A stretch of DNA of 64,000 bases from Aquimarina sediminis (GCF_002895435.1 NZ_POYJ01000007.1:124001-188000); one strand, 5' to 3'; shown: positions 1 through 10,300, numbered from the stretch's first letter. Notes: a model not told the origin generated them from the sequence alone. A program made the numbers and translations.

Positions 1-533
1 TTCTTATTTACTTTCTTATTATACCCAAAGTGATATACCGTTAATAACTCACTCGATCCACTTATATTTGAAAATCGAAATGGTCGATTAAGAAATTCCT
101 GATTACCTTGATAAGCTAGAACAGCAAAATCCTTTGGAAAATACCCAATAACATCCAACTCTTGATAAATTCCTCCAGAAAAGTATATTTTATTGTTTTT
201 CTTGCTTTTCCAACCAAGATTTACAAATTCTAATTGCTGTGTTGTTGTTAAATAATCATTACTGGTAAGTTTGTTAAGTGTAGTTTCTATCTTATCGTTA
301 ATATCTCTTCCGTCGTCTGCAAAAATATCATATAAGGATCCTCCTCTTAGTCCTGCATTTAAATGAAAATGAGATAAGAAAGGTACCCCTGCATGGTAAT
401 CAAAATTTACTTCGGCACCAGGATTAAGCATTAATGATTGAGGTAAATCTACAAAATCATATAAAGTTTCCTTATTTTGAGAATAGACAAAGCATCCCCA
501 CAAACCAATAAGTAAGAACACAAAAACTCTCAT
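1..533 (-). CDS. DUF5723-like outer-membrane/secreted protein (partial, C-terminus outside window)
   Basis: The gene reads leftward off the window edge, so only the first 177 codons are present. It starts at the ATG at 533-531, giving MRVFVFLLIGLWGC, a hydrophobic signal peptide probably cleaved after VYSQ. The mature start resembles the DUF5723 family of Bacteroidota, with the phrase LPQSLMLNPGA followed by short alternating beta-like segments such as LRGGSLYDIF. Proteins of this family are predicted beta-barrel or cell-surface proteins of unknown role; that placement is family knowledge. The ATG overlaps the TGA of the upstream lipoprotein gene (ATGA), so the two are probably co-translated and may work together in the envelope. 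Family assignment is from remembered similarity. Confidence 0.7.
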   Translation of the reverse strand, partial: MRVFVFLLIGLWGCFVYSQNKETLYDFVDLPQSLMLNPGAEVNFDYHAGVPFLSHFHLNAGLRGGSLYDIFADDGRDINDKIETTLNKLTSNDYLTTTQQLEFVNLGWKSKKNNKIYFSGGIYQELDVIGYFPKDFAVLAYQGNQEFLNRPFRFSNISGSSELLTVYHFGYNKKVNK

Positions 534-1105
534 AATTCATAATTAATAAAGTAAGTCCCCTTTGATCTTAATTCAAGAATTCCATCAAGACTACTATTTA
601 CATTTTGTACTTGAATCGAAGAAACTAGTTTTGCAGCATTACTTAAAATATTGATTGCATTAGTATCAAGAACGATTACTTCTGTGGTAATTACTGGATC
701 GGTTCCTTCACCGTTACCACTTTCGGCTATCATACTATACAAAGGTCCAATTCTCTGATTATTCTCATCTAAGAATCCAAAATCAAATTCAAAATCTCTT
801 TGAATAGTATTCTTAAACTCAAAGGTCAACTCTACCCTTTCTAAATTATCTACGACAAAATCAGTTCCTAAAAGATCATAATTTAGTGTATCACTAATTA
901 TTACTTCAGGGATAGAAATAGCTGGGTCTAAATCTGGATCTATAAACTCATTGGTATCGAATTTTGAATACACAAAATCCACTTCATAAACTGGAGTCAA
1001 TGCAATATCTTCTACTTGATCAAAATCCACATCTTTTACACAGGAAATGAATTGTATCAGTATGCCTAGAGCACATAATAGTACATGTGTTTTTTTTGTT
1101 TTCAT
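530..1105 (-). CDS. Predicted lipoprotein, unknown function
   Basis: I place the start at the ATG at 1105-1103, because it gives MKTKKTHVLLCALGILIQF followed by the lipobox-like ISC; an earlier in-frame ATG at 1141 would put 12 extra residues before the signal peptide. The mature part is acidic (CVKDVDFDQVEDI) and rich in beta-prone segments, for example RVELTFEFKNTIQRDFEFDF, ending in a short domain that may bind or scaffold at the membrane. I do not recognise a family. Its stop overlaps the start of the DUF5723-like gene (ATGA), which suggests translational coupling and a shared envelope role. Length is 191 residues. Confidence 0.75.
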   Translation of the reverse strand: MKTKKTHVLLCALGILIQFISCVKDVDFDQVEDIALTPVYEVDFVYSKFDTNEFIDPDLDPAISIPEVIISDTLNYDLLGTDFVVDNLERVELTFEFKNTIQRDFEFDFGFLDENNQRIGPLYSMIAESGNGEGTDPVITTEVIVLDTNAINILSNAAKLVSSIQVQNVNSSLDGILELRSKGTYFINYEL

Positions 1106-1151
1106 TTTGGGGAAAATGTTTTGTAAACATCTAAAATACAAATATTTATTA

Positions 1152-1838
1152 TTAAAGATAATTTTTAATCTCCTTTAACATAGACACTTGAACATTATGA
1201 AGGGGCAATTTTTCCTTGTGATAATTAAAGCATATCGTTTTCAATCCTACAGCTTCTGCTCCTATAATATCAGCTTCATAGTTATCTCCTATCATTATAC
1301 TTTTATCTAATTTTGCACCAGATTTTTTTATCGCTTGCTCAAAAATAAATGGGTTTGGTTTTTTTACACCTGCTTCTTCACTATTGGTAATTGTATCAAA
1401 ATATTGCGCTATTCCTGAGTTTACAATTTTTTTGTATTGAACTTCTTTAAATCCATTAGTGATAATATGTAAATTATATTTAGGATTAAGATATTCTAAC
1501 AAATCTTGTGTTCCATCAATTAAATAATTATGAAGTGGCAAAAAATCAATATAGTCTTCAGATATTGCGTCTATTGTTACCAAAGGCAGCTTTTTGTGGA
1601 GAGAAGCAAAGGCTTCTGTAAGCCTCCCTCTTCTGAGTTGTTTTTTAGTTACTTTTTCTTCTCTATATAACTTCCAATACCTCATGTTGATTGGCTGATA
1701 TATCTCCAAAAAATCTTTGACAGCTATTTGTATATCAAATTTCTCAAAAATCATTTGAAACGCGAGAGAAGAGTTTCTATCAAAATCCCAAAGTGTATGA
1801 TCTAGGTCAAAAAAAACATGCTCTATACTTTTATTCAT
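1152..1838 (-). CDS. yjjG: HAD-family noncanonical pyrimidine nucleotidase, YjjG-like
   Basis: This is a cytosolic HAD hydrolase of the YjjG family, expected to dephosphorylate nucleoside monophosphates including non-canonical pyrimidines. HAD motif I is FFDLDHTLWDFD with the nucleophile Asp11 and general acid Asp13. Motif II is seen in HIITNGF, the motif III Lys in VKKPNP, and motif IV in MIGDNYEADI. The length (228 residues) is normal for YjjG. I prefer the ATG at 1838 over the TTG at 1844, because MNKSIEHVFFDLD places motif I at the usual distance from the start. The start lies inside the end of the DUF7033 gene (8-bp overlap), so the two are co-transcribed. The exact substrate is inferred from the family. 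Confidence 0.88.
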   Translation of the reverse strand: MNKSIEHVFFDLDHTLWDFDRNSSLAFQMIFEKFDIQIAVKDFLEIYQPINMRYWKLYREEKVTKKQLRRGRLTEAFASLHKKLPLVTIDAISEDYIDFLPLHNYLIDGTQDLLEYLNPKYNLHIITNGFKEVQYKKIVNSGIAQYFDTITNSEEAGVKKPNPFIFEQAIKKSGAKLDKSIMIGDNYEADIIGAEAVGLKTICFNYHKEKLPLHNVQVSMLKEIKNYL

Positions 1839-3135
1839 CTGCAATAGTCCAAATATATTCTAATATTGATTTCCAAAAAGAATGATTATGTAGTTCACTA
1901 AATAATAAATTACTAAAAACGGGAATAAACACTCCATTTACATCCTTCACCTTATTAAGATATGAAATGATTTCTTCTCTTGTACTCACTGAATCATTAG
2001 CATACTCTTCACCTCCTATATCTGCAAAACAAACGGAATGTATTATTAGTGGGGTCTGTACCTCATAATCCAAATCATAAAACATAAAAGGAGTACAGGT
2101 GCCTGCTCTAAAACCAGAATATTCTGCGTACCCCATCGAATAATCTTCACCTATCTCTAATTCGATAAAATTGCGATACGCTTCGGGTAATTTAATTTTA
2201 AAAAAAGAACAGAGTGCATGCTCCAACCTTCTATTCAAAATATTTTCAATTCGTAGCTTTTCTTTTTTCAAAACTACTGCATCGGATATTGCCGCATAAG
2301 AAATTTTTAGTCCAACATCAGTATAATCAGCTATATGTTTAATGATCTTGTGATGTTGCGGGCGATTATAGCCCACATTCTTTTCATATGTAGAATAATC
2401 ACCTAGCCCAAATAGCACTTTAGATTTTCTTTTTTTTCTTTTTTGTAATGTGATTATAAAATCAAAAATATCATATGGATCTTTTTTTACTCCGATAATT
2501 ACTTTTATCCTGTCTGTAAGTTTATCGAATTGTAGCCTCCACAAATCCCGAATCCCCCCTCCTAGTGACCTCAGAACTCCTTTGTTTTTATACACAAAGG
2601 TTTGAGAAACAGAAACAATAGGGATTATATTAAATTTCTTTTCCTTAAAATCTAAATTTGAATATTTTTCTATAAGTACCTTCTTTAACTTATATGCCCA
2701 TATATCTACCACAGGATCCTGTAAAAATCCATTGATATATCCAATACTTTCTGTAGCAGGAAAACGCCCCATGTCATCTTTTACGTGTGGCAAATATTCT
2801 TCATACCTAGTTAACAGATAAAATGTAGCGGCAAAAATATCAAATGGTAGTGCTGAACTACTATGTTTAACTTCAAAAAAACATTTTGTTTCCTCCCAAT
2901 CTGACACTTGAATATCAATATCATTTAATCCATGTTCAAAAAGCAAATCGACACTTTGAAAATAAAGTTCCTTACCCAATGGCTGTTTCCCATAAGATAG
3001 CTTTGGACCATCATGAGCAATAAAAGTTTCTATTTTTGAAGTTAAGTCAACCTCTAAACCTAAAATACGTTTACATATTTGCTTGAAGGTATAAGAAACC
3101 CTAGGTGTAATTTTTTGTACATGAATTAATAACAT
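1831..3135 (-). CDS. DUF7033 / degenerate polysaccharide-deacetylase-family protein
   Basis: The protein has 434 residues and matches the layout of Flavobacteriaceae proteins annotated as polysaccharide deacetylase with an N-terminal DUF7033: an alpha/beta N-terminal half (to about residue 165, including the conserved PFDIFAATFYLLTRYEEY) and a NodB-like second half. In active relatives the first catalytic motif contains an Asp-Asp metal pair followed by a Tyr-Lys-x-Lys-Gly stretch. Here the same place reads IVSVSQTFVYKNKG (about 173-186), so the acidic pair is replaced by Ser. The His motif region reads KISYAAISD (277-285) with no HxxxH. It may therefore be a non-catalytic sugar-binding or structural homologue. 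There is no signal peptide, so it is probably cytosolic. It sits between radC and the nucleotidase, overlapping the latter. Confidence 0.72.
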   Translation of the reverse strand: MLLIHVQKITPRVSYTFKQICKRILGLEVDLTSKIETFIAHDGPKLSYGKQPLGKELYFQSVDLLFEHGLNDIDIQVSDWEETKCFFEVKHSSSALPFDIFAATFYLLTRYEEYLPHVKDDMGRFPATESIGYINGFLQDPVVDIWAYKLKKVLIEKYSNLDFKEKKFNIIPIVSVSQTFVYKNKGVLRSLGGGIRDLWRLQFDKLTDRIKVIIGVKKDPYDIFDFIITLQKRKKRKSKVLFGLGDYSTYEKNVGYNRPQHHKIIKHIADYTDVGLKISYAAISDAVVLKKEKLRIENILNRRLEHALCSFFKIKLPEAYRNFIELEIGEDYSMGYAEYSGFRAGTCTPFMFYDLDYEVQTPLIIHSVCFADIGGEEYANDSVSTREEIISYLNKVKDVNGVFIPVFSNLLFSELHNHSFWKSILEYIWTIADE

Positions 3136-3148
3136 ATTTTTTTACATA

Positions 3149-3847
3149 TTATAATATAGCTTCGTCTGCAAAGCTAAAATAGCTTTTTTCAGTAATAATA
3201 AGGTGGTCCAATAGTTTGATATCCAAAGTAAATCCCGCTTCTTTTAATTTTTGAGTCAATATTTTATCAGAGTGGCTAGGGTGTAAAGCGCCACTAGGGT
3301 GGTTATGCCCAATTATTATCCCTGTAGCTCCATATTCTAACACTGATCTAAAAACTATACGAACATCCACCAAAGCTTCGGTCTTTCCGCCTACACTAAT
3401 TTGTTTTTTTTGGATCACTTTATTTGCATTGTTTAAAAACAATATCCAAAACTCTTCGTGTTCGAGATCGCCTATAATAGGTCTTAAAAGATTAAAAGCA
3501 TCCTTACTACATGTTATTTTGGGTATTACTAGCGTATGTTCATCTCTTCTCCTTCGTCCCAGTTCTAATGCCGCAACAATAGCAATAGCTTTTGCTTCTC
3601 CAATCCCTTTAAAGTCCATTAACTGTTTTACCGACAATTTACTTAAAGTATTAATTTTATGATTAACACTAGCCAAAATTCGTTTACTTAAGGCTACAGC
3701 ACTCTCTTCCCGATTTCCAGAACCAATTAATATTGCAATCAACTCTGCATCTGTTAATACATTCTTCCCTTTAGCGATTAATTTTTCTCTTGGACGATCA
3801 TTTTCACTCCATTCCTTGATCGAAAATGAAGAATTTAACTCATTCAT
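3149..3847 (-). CDS. radC: RadC family JAB-domain protein
   Basis: A 232-residue RadC protein, normal for the family. The N-terminal half carries a helix-hairpin-helix-like segment (FKGIGEAKAIAIVAALELGRR, about 79-99). The C-terminal half is a JAB/MPN metalloprotease-like domain with the full JAMM signature: His181 and His183 in HNHPSG, followed by Asp194. The old link to DNA repair is doubtful in the literature, so the role remains unknown; a metal-dependent hydrolase is the best structural statement. Start is the ATG at 3847 and gives the usual SIKEWSENDRPREKL opening. It is the first gene of a minus-strand run with the DUF7033 and nucleotidase genes 13 bp and further downstream. Confidence 0.93.
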   Translation of the reverse strand: MNELNSSFSIKEWSENDRPREKLIAKGKNVLTDAELIAILIGSGNREESAVALSKRILASVNHKINTLSKLSVKQLMDFKGIGEAKAIAIVAALELGRRRRDEHTLVIPKITCSKDAFNLLRPIIGDLEHEEFWILFLNNANKVIQKKQISVGGKTEALVDVRIVFRSVLEYGATGIIIGHNHPSGALHPSHSDKILTQKLKEAGFTLDIKLLDHLIITEKSYFSFADEAIL

Positions 3848-3989
3848 ATAATTGATTTAATAATTAAAAAAAAGTTCTAAACCCTACTTGAAAGTATAAA
3901 CTATTTCCCTCAATAACAACATCTTATTACATAATAAATATACCGTAATCAATATTAGATTTTAGGTTATAACCTATAATTTAGCCACA

Positions 3990-4025
3990 TATATTTGTTT
4001 GAAAATGAAAGTTTTACTATATTTG
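3990..4025 (+). promoter_or_regulatory. Bacteroidota-type promoter for the gene at 4078
   Basis: A TTG at 3995-3997 lies 20 bp before a perfect TAnnTTTG element, TATATTTG at 4018-4025. This matches the Bacteroidota -33/-7 consensus. A second TATATTTG occupies 3990-3997 and could be an alternative start site. The gene starts about 50 bp downstream. Confidence 0.6.
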
Positions 4026-4077
4026 GACACCCTTAATTGAAAAATGAACATTTTAACAACTTCAAATTAACCTATTT

Positions 4078-4521
4078 ATGAAGAATATTTTTACTTTCGT
4101 TTTGCTTCTTGCGGCATTGAATTTTTACGGGCAGGATAAGAAGATTTCGTTTCTGAATTTAGTAGGAAATAACATACAAGTGCCTAACGGATGCCAAGCG
4201 CAATCTGAATATGAGCTACAAGCTTGTGATGGAACATCTATTAAATGGGACTATTATAGTGATGATATGCTATCCGCTGTTTTTGATGCTACAATTACTG
4301 CTTTTGCAGAAAGCAATGACTCAAAAACAGAAGTGACTTTTACTTCTTTTGGTGCTCAACTAAAAGGATATAAATTTAAAATGGGAACTACCTTTCAATA
4401 TTTTTTATATGGTACAATTAAGGATCAACCCTTAATGATCAATTTAGGTACACCAAAAGACATAGCATCTAATGATGATTTAGATGGTTTCTTAAGTCTT
4501 TTCTTTGATGAAGTAAGTTAA
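4078..4521 (+). CDS. Secreted protein of unknown function
   Basis: A 147-residue protein with a clear signal peptide (MKNIFTFVLLLAALNFYGQ, probable cleavage after the Gln or just before DKK). The mature part contains two Cys (in NGCQAQ and QACDG), which could form a disulphide in the periplasm, then a mixed alpha/beta stretch with SFGAQLKGYKFKMG and an acidic end. I do not recognise a family. It stands alone: its own promoter is upstream, a terminator follows at 4548-4583, and the neighbouring radC is divergent. It is probably periplasmic or surface-exposed. Reading frame, signal peptide and flanking signals support a real gene. Confidence 0.75.
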   Translation: MKNIFTFVLLLAALNFYGQDKKISFLNLVGNNIQVPNGCQAQSEYELQACDGTSIKWDYYSDDMLSAVFDATITAFAESNDSKTEVTFTSFGAQLKGYKFKMGTTFQYFLYGTIKDQPLMINLGTPKDIASNDDLDGFLSLFFDEVS

Positions 4522-4547
4522 AAAAACAATATATAATATCATACGAT

Positions 4548-4583
4548 AGAGATCAGTCCGCAAGATTGGTCTCTGTTTTTTTA
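4548..4583 (+). terminator. Rho-independent terminator
   Basis: An 8-bp stem (AGAGATCA at 4548-4555, TGGTCTCT at 4567-4574, one G-T wobble) is followed by a run of eight T. It ends transcription of the secreted-protein gene. Confidence 0.75.
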
Positions 4584-4632
4584 TACAAAAAAGTCTTATT
4601 TTTGATTATATACAGTATAAGGAACAATTGTT

Positions 4633-5076
4633 ATGAAATCTCTTTTCAATCCAGACATACAAAATGAAATAGAAAATCGTATTGAAAGCTTATCCAAAAA
4701 CAGCTTACCTATTTGGGGAAAAATGGATATTTCTCAAATGCTGCATCACTGCCAATTTCCACTAAAAATTGCCCTAAAAAAAGATTCTCCGAAAATAAAA
4801 TCAAATTTCTTTGCTAAATTATTATTTAAAAAATCCATGTATAATGACAAGCTCTGGAAAAAAAACATACCAACTCTCTCTAAACTTAAAGTAACCGATC
4901 AAAAAGATTTTGACACTGAAAAAGAAGTACTTTTAAGTCTTGTTACTAGTTTTTCTAACCAAAGAGATAGAGAAGAATGGAATGATCACCCATTGTTTGG
5001 AAAATTTACAACTGATCAATGGGGGAAAATGCAGTATAAACACCTCGATCACCACCTTCGACAATTTAACGCTTAA
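4633..5076 (+). CDS. DUF1569 domain protein (DinB-like fold)
   Basis: The 147-residue protein matches the DUF1569 family: an early His pair in MLHHCQFPL, a middle segment with KSMYNDKLWKKNIPT, and the closing phrase HPLFGKFTTDQWGKMQYKHLDHH with the conserved histidines expected to bind metal. DUF1569 proteins resemble DinB four-helix bundles, and no substrate is known. No signal peptide is present, so it is cytosolic. It is 11 bp before the PaiB-like gene and probably forms a two-gene operon with it. A PaiB neighbour hints at a stress or thiol role, but that is inference only. Confidence 0.85.
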   Translation: MKSLFNPDIQNEIENRIESLSKNSLPIWGKMDISQMLHHCQFPLKIALKKDSPKIKSNFFAKLLFKKSMYNDKLWKKNIPTLSKLKVTDQKDFDTEKEVLLSLVTSFSNQRDREEWNDHPLFGKFTTDQWGKMQYKHLDHHLRQFNA

Positions 5077-5087
5077 TACCCTCCTCT

Positions 5088-5687
5088 GTGTATCCACCAA
5101 AACATCACCAAGAATACAATTCTAAAAATATTAAGCAAGTAGCATTAACTTATCCTTTTGCTACATTGATTTCTGCTCAGAACAAAAAGCCTTTTATCAC
5201 CCATGCTCCTCTTATCTTACATCAGGATAAATTGGTGGGACATATTGATAAAAATAACCCTCATGTAGATCTATTAAAAGAAAACTATCCAATTGTTGCC
5301 GTTTTCCAAGGACCACAAACCTATATTTCTCCTTCTATATACTCTACCCCTCAATTACCAACATGGAATTACATTATTGCCCATGCCAATGGTTATGTGA
5401 CAGAAATCAAAGACGCTAAAACCTTGAAAAACTCCTTGGTAACTATGACAGAATACCTAGAGTCTCCTAAGCATAACTATACCTTATCTCACGATGATCC
5501 GAGAATGGACCGATTGATCAATTTTATACATGGTTTTGAAATTAATGTAGAACACTGGGAAGGAAAGTTTAAATTAAGCCAAGACAAAACACCCACAGAT
5601 ATTGAAAATGCAAAACAAGAATTAATTAAAAACAACCAGCAAAATACAGCTGATTTTGTAAACCTTTTGTTTGAGAGGCATTTCTAA
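5088..5687 (+). CDS. PaiB-like FMN-binding protein
   Basis: This 199-residue protein matches the PaiB family, described as FMN-binding negative transcriptional regulators. Family features are the start MYPPKHHQEYN, the flavin-domain segment PFATLISAQ, the HAPLIL strand, the GPQTYISPSIY motif and PTWNYIIAHANG. It ends with a short helical region. PaiB members have a split-barrel flavin reductase-like fold; the DNA-binding claim is weak in general, so a flavin-dependent enzymatic role is equally likely. It follows the DUF1569 gene by 11 bp. Its TAA stop overlaps the stop codon of mpl on the other strand (convergent overlap of four bases). Confidence 0.88.
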   Translation: MYPPKHHQEYNSKNIKQVALTYPFATLISAQNKKPFITHAPLILHQDKLVGHIDKNNPHVDLLKENYPIVAVFQGPQTYISPSIYSTPQLPTWNYIIAHANGYVTEIKDAKTLKNSLVTMTEYLESPKHNYTLSHDDPRMDRLINFIHGFEINVEHWEGKFKLSQDKTPTDIENAKQELIKNNQQNTADFVNLLFERHF

Positions 5688-7042
5688 CTTTCAATCCAGT
5701 CTTTTACCTCATCAAAATCTAGTCCTCCATAATTACCACTACTCATAAGCAGCAATGCAGAATTAGCAAAATCCTTTTTATTTAAATATTCTCTAAAACT
5801 TTCAGGGTTTGTATAAATAACCAGATCATCTCGATTAAAAGCTTCTGCAATTTGAGAAGCAGAAACCTCTTCAAGTTGTTTAATTTTAACGGCATGAGGA
5901 GAATAAAACACTACAGCTTCGTCGGCCGCATCTAATGCTCCCTCATATTCTTTCAAAAAGTCTGCATTCAAACTACTATAAGTATGCAATTCCAGACAAG
6001 CAACTACTTTTCTACTTTGATACTGCTCTTTAACCGCTCTGGTTGTTGCACTAACTTTAGACGGGCTATGTGCAAAATCTTTATAGGCAACAGCATGATT
6101 GCTCTGTGCTATTTTTTCTAATCGTTTTGATGCACCTTTAAAAGAAGCAATAGCTTCATAAAATTCATCCTCATCAATCCCCATATTTTGACAAATCCAT
6201 TTGGCTCCTGCAAGATTACTCAGGTTATGCGCTCCAAAAACTTCTATTGGCATCTCACCCTCTGGAGTATGCAATAAAGTTTCTCCATTTTCTACATTAT
6301 ACTCTGGGGTGGTATATGGAAATTTGCGCATCGGTATTTCAGCAAGTTCTGCTAGTTTTTTCACCTCTTCATCTTCCTCGTTATATACTAGTGCTCCACC
6401 ATTAACAATAGAATTCATAAAAATTCTAAATTGATCTATATAATTATCAAAAGTTGGAAATACATTAATATGATCCCAGGCAATACCACTTACCAAAGCT
6501 ATGTTCGGTTTATATAAATGAAATTTTGGTCTGCGATCTATAGGAGAAGATAAATATTCATCTCCTTCTAAAACCATAAAATCATTATCTTCTGTTAGAT
6601 GCACCATAGTATCAAAACCTTCTAATTGTGCCCCTACCATATAATCTACTTCTTTTTCATGATAATGCAGCACATGCAAAATCATTGAGGTTATTGTTGT
6701 TTTACCATGTGACCCTCCTATCACTACTCTGGTTTTGTTTTTGGATTGCTCGTACAAAAACTCTGGGTAAGAATATATTTTTAAGCCTAATTCCTGAGCT
6801 TTAATAAGTTCTTCATTATCCTCTTTTGCGTGCATGCCTAAAATAACAGCATCCAGATCTGAAGTAATTTTCTCTGGAAACCAGCCAAATTGATCTGGTA
6901 ATAACCCATATCTTTCCAGTCTAGATTTTGAAGGTTCAAAAATAGTATCATCACTACCGGTTACCTGATATCCTTTTTGGTATAATGCCATGGCAAGGTT
7001 GTGCATTGCACTCCCCCCAATAGCTATAAAATGTACTCGCAT
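5684..7042 (-). CDS. mpl: Mpl, UDP-MurNAc:tripeptide ligase of murein recycling
   Basis: A cytosolic Mur-ligase family enzyme that joins recycled L-Ala-gamma-D-Glu-meso-DAP to UDP-MurNAc with ATP. At 452 residues it has the normal Mpl length. The N-terminal UDP-binding part starts with HFIAIGGSAMHNLA, differing from the MurC start mainly in AMHNLA, which is typical of Mpl. The ATP P-loop is GGSHGKTT (109-116). The central-domain signature is MVGAQLEG and VLEGDEY, and the third domain has KDFAHSPSK and LELHTYSS. Start is the ATG at 7042. It is single and convergent with the PaiB-like gene. Confidence in family is high; MurC itself is less likely. Confidence 0.93.
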   Translation of the reverse strand: MRVHFIAIGGSAMHNLAMALYQKGYQVTGSDDTIFEPSKSRLERYGLLPDQFGWFPEKITSDLDAVILGMHAKEDNEELIKAQELGLKIYSYPEFLYEQSKNKTRVVIGGSHGKTTITSMILHVLHYHEKEVDYMVGAQLEGFDTMVHLTEDNDFMVLEGDEYLSSPIDRRPKFHLYKPNIALVSGIAWDHINVFPTFDNYIDQFRIFMNSIVNGGALVYNEEDEEVKKLAELAEIPMRKFPYTTPEYNVENGETLLHTPEGEMPIEVFGAHNLSNLAGAKWICQNMGIDEDEFYEAIASFKGASKRLEKIAQSNHAVAYKDFAHSPSKVSATTRAVKEQYQSRKVVACLELHTYSSLNADFLKEYEGALDAADEAVVFYSPHAVKIKQLEEVSASQIAEAFNRDDLVIYTNPESFREYLNKKDFANSALLLMSSGNYGGLDFDEVKDWIES

Positions 7043-7387
7043 ATTTAGCTCTTAAATCAAAGAGTAAAGATACAATTAACAATTAGCTAATAAAATAATG
7101 ATGTCATGAAAACAATTGCTTTTTTCCCTTTTCTCGTCATTTCCTAACCAAATCACAGGTCTTCCTAAACAAAACATACACTTCCCTCAATTACCATTTC
7201 ATTATTCTTCTAATAGTATTTTCTTCGTGATCTAATAGAGTTAGGTATAAATTTTGATTTATAGCTACAAAATTATCAAGACTCATTTCAAATACGTAGT
7301 TTTATGATGTCATTCACAAATCATGAAGTGTTTTTACACAAAATAACACAACACTTCTTTACGTTTGTTTCACAACCTAATATATAT
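7043..7387. other. Intergenic region with the macroglobulin promoter
   Basis: The gap between divergent mpl and the macroglobulin gene holds no gene. A long open frame reaches back to 7304, but a perfect TAnnTTTG element (TACGTTTG, 7360-7367) lies inside it 20 bp before the ATG at 7388. This supports 7388 as the true start, with the upstream ORF as untranslated leader. Confidence 0.6.
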
Positions 7388-10300
7388 ATGATGAAAAAAC
7401 AAATCATCCTTATTATAATCTGTATATCAAATTTATATACCATGAAAGGTCAAGAAGATTACCAAAATGATTGGAAAAAAATCGAAACTTTTAACCAACA
7501 GGGACTTCCAAAATCCGCCTTAGAAGTAGTAGAAACGATATATGACAGAGCTCAAAAGGCAAATAATGATAACCAAGTGATCAAAGCATTGATTCACAAG
7601 GCAAAATATATGCTTACGCTAGAAGAAAATGCACAACTCACTATCATTAAAGACTTTAAAAATGAGATCAGCAAGAGTAAGTTTCCCAAAAGAAATATTT
7701 TAGAAAGCATTCTTGCTAATTTATATTGGCAATATTTTCAGGAAAACAGATGGAAATTTTACAACAGAGCCCAGACTTCCAAAAAGGTTGATCAAGAGGA
7801 TTTCAGAACATGGGATCTGGAAACATTGTTTGCCGAAGTACATTTGTATTATCAAAAATCCCTTCGAAATGGAGTCTTGGCGCAACAGACAGATCTAAAG
7901 AAGTTTGATGATATCCTTAACACCTCTAAAGATTCAAAAAAATACCGTCCAACTCTTTATGATTTTCTAACGCATAACGCTTTAGACTTTTACAAAACTT
8001 CTGAGACCAATATCACCAAGCCTGCATATGCATTTACGATAGACGACAAAAGATATTTGCAAGACCACAAAGTCTTTTCTTCTTTACCCATAGCGACAAA
8101 AGACTCTTTGTCTTTACAGTTCAATGCGTTAAAACTATATCAAAACTTATTAAGTTTTCACAAAAGGGACAAGACTCCAGATGCACTGATCGAAGCCAAT
8201 ATCGAGCGAATCAAATTTATATCCAAAAATGCAGTCTTTGGAGACAAAAAAACCGTTTTACTTGAATGTCTAAAGTCTGAAAAAAGTAAGTTCCCTACTC
8301 ATGCAGCTTCAGCCCTGTATGATTATGAAATAGCTAATTTATATAAAGAAAATGCTGCAACCTACATTCCTGAAGAAAATGAAACTCATCGCTGGAAATT
8401 AAAAGAAGCCGTAGAAATATGTGATGCTACCATTAAAAAGTTTCCTAATTCTAGAGGAGCTAACAAGTGTAATTCACTAAAAAGTCAGATACTATCTACC
8501 GCGCTAGATATTAAAACCGAAGAATATATACCGATACAAACATCAGGGCGACTACTAATTACTTACAAAAACTTAAATAAACTTTATTTCAAGACTCTAA
8601 AAATAAGTCACAAGCAATTAAAAAGTTTAAATCGATTATACAAAACTCCTGATCAGATCAAATTTTTAAGCTCTTTAAAAGCAAGTAAAACCTGGGAAGC
8701 TAGTATTAGAGATGAGCATGACTACCAAAGTCACACCACTGAAGTATTGTTACCCGAATTAGAACAAGGTCTTCACTTAATTTTAGCAACTACATCAAAA
8801 GATCTTTCTGAAGAAAACATGTTCTCTTTTGGCCATACTCAGGTTACCAATTTGGCATTGATAGAAAACAGAACTCCCGAAAAGTTAACCTTTCAGGTTT
8901 TGAATCGCCACAATGGAGCACCAGTTTCGAATGCCAAAATAAACTTAAAAACTCTCAACCAGAGAGGATATGGAAACAAATTGGATAAAACTCTAACTAC
9001 GGATGAAAATGGACAAGCACACTTAGCATTAAACAAATATTATTATGATGTAACTATTACTGTTTTACATGAGAAAGATATCGCAAAATTTGAAGGGTAT
9101 TATCTGAATCAATCCTATAAACAAAATAATACGGCAGAGACTCATCAAAACACCTTTCTTTTTACCGATAGAAGTATTTACAGACCTGGACAAACTGTCT
9201 ATTTTAAAGGAATCATGATGTCGTCTACTGGTAAAGAAAATTTTAAAGTTATTCCGGATCAATTTACTTTTGCTACTCTTGTAGATGTAAATGGACAGGA
9301 GGTAAAGACTTTAAAATTCAAAACAAATGATTATGGCTCCTTTAGTGGTGAATTCATCCTTCCTTCATCAGGATTGACAGGGAATTACACTATAAAAACC
9401 AATAATTACAATAGTACATCTTTCTCTGTAGAAGAATATAAACGACCTAAGTTTGAAACCAAATTTAACCCTGTTACCAAAACCTACAAGGTTAATGATG
9501 TTATAAAACTAGCAGGAGTAGCAACAGCATATGCAGGGAGTACAATTAGCGATGCAAAAGTAGTCTATAGGGTGCATCGTAAGGTCCAATATCCTCTTTG
9601 GTGTTATTGGTACCCAAGACATACCGTAGAACCCCAAGAAATAACCCATGGAGAAACCAAAACTAATAAAAAAGGAGAATATAATATAGACTTTACCGCA
9701 TTACCTGATCTAACGGTATCCAAAGAAAACCTACCTATTTTTAATTATGAGATCATAGCAGATGTAACCGACATTAACGGTGAAACGCGAAGTACAACAA
9801 CAATAGTTAATGTAGGATATCATACTTTGACAGCTAATGTTTCTATCAAAAATGAAATAGACAAAACTCAAAAGGATCATTCACTTACTATAACTACATT
9901 AAACCTAAACAATGAATCCATTGCTGCAAATGGGACTATCAAAGTTTTTAAGCTACAAGCTCCCGATAAAACAATGCGTATTCGACCATGGAAAGCACCA
10001 GACTACAGTGGATTTAAAAAAGAAGAGTTTAAAAAATTATTCCCTCATGATGCCTTTAAAAATGAACATGATTATCGAAAATGGAGTAAAGGACAACTAG
10101 TACTTGATAAACCTTTTAGCACGTCGGCTACAAAAGAAAATGCAATTGGTACACAAAAATTAACGCTGGGAAGTATTAAAAAATGGAAATCAGGAAAATA
10201 TATAATAGAACTAAACACTAAAGACCGATTCGGACAAGATGTAAAAGACATACAATACATCACTTTGTTCAATCAAGGTGATAAAGTGATCAGTGATCAA

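Noticed and set aside
7304..7387. Upstream extension of the macroglobulin gene
   Set aside because: It would put 28 non-signal residues before a clear signal peptide and contains the -7 box TACGTTTG.
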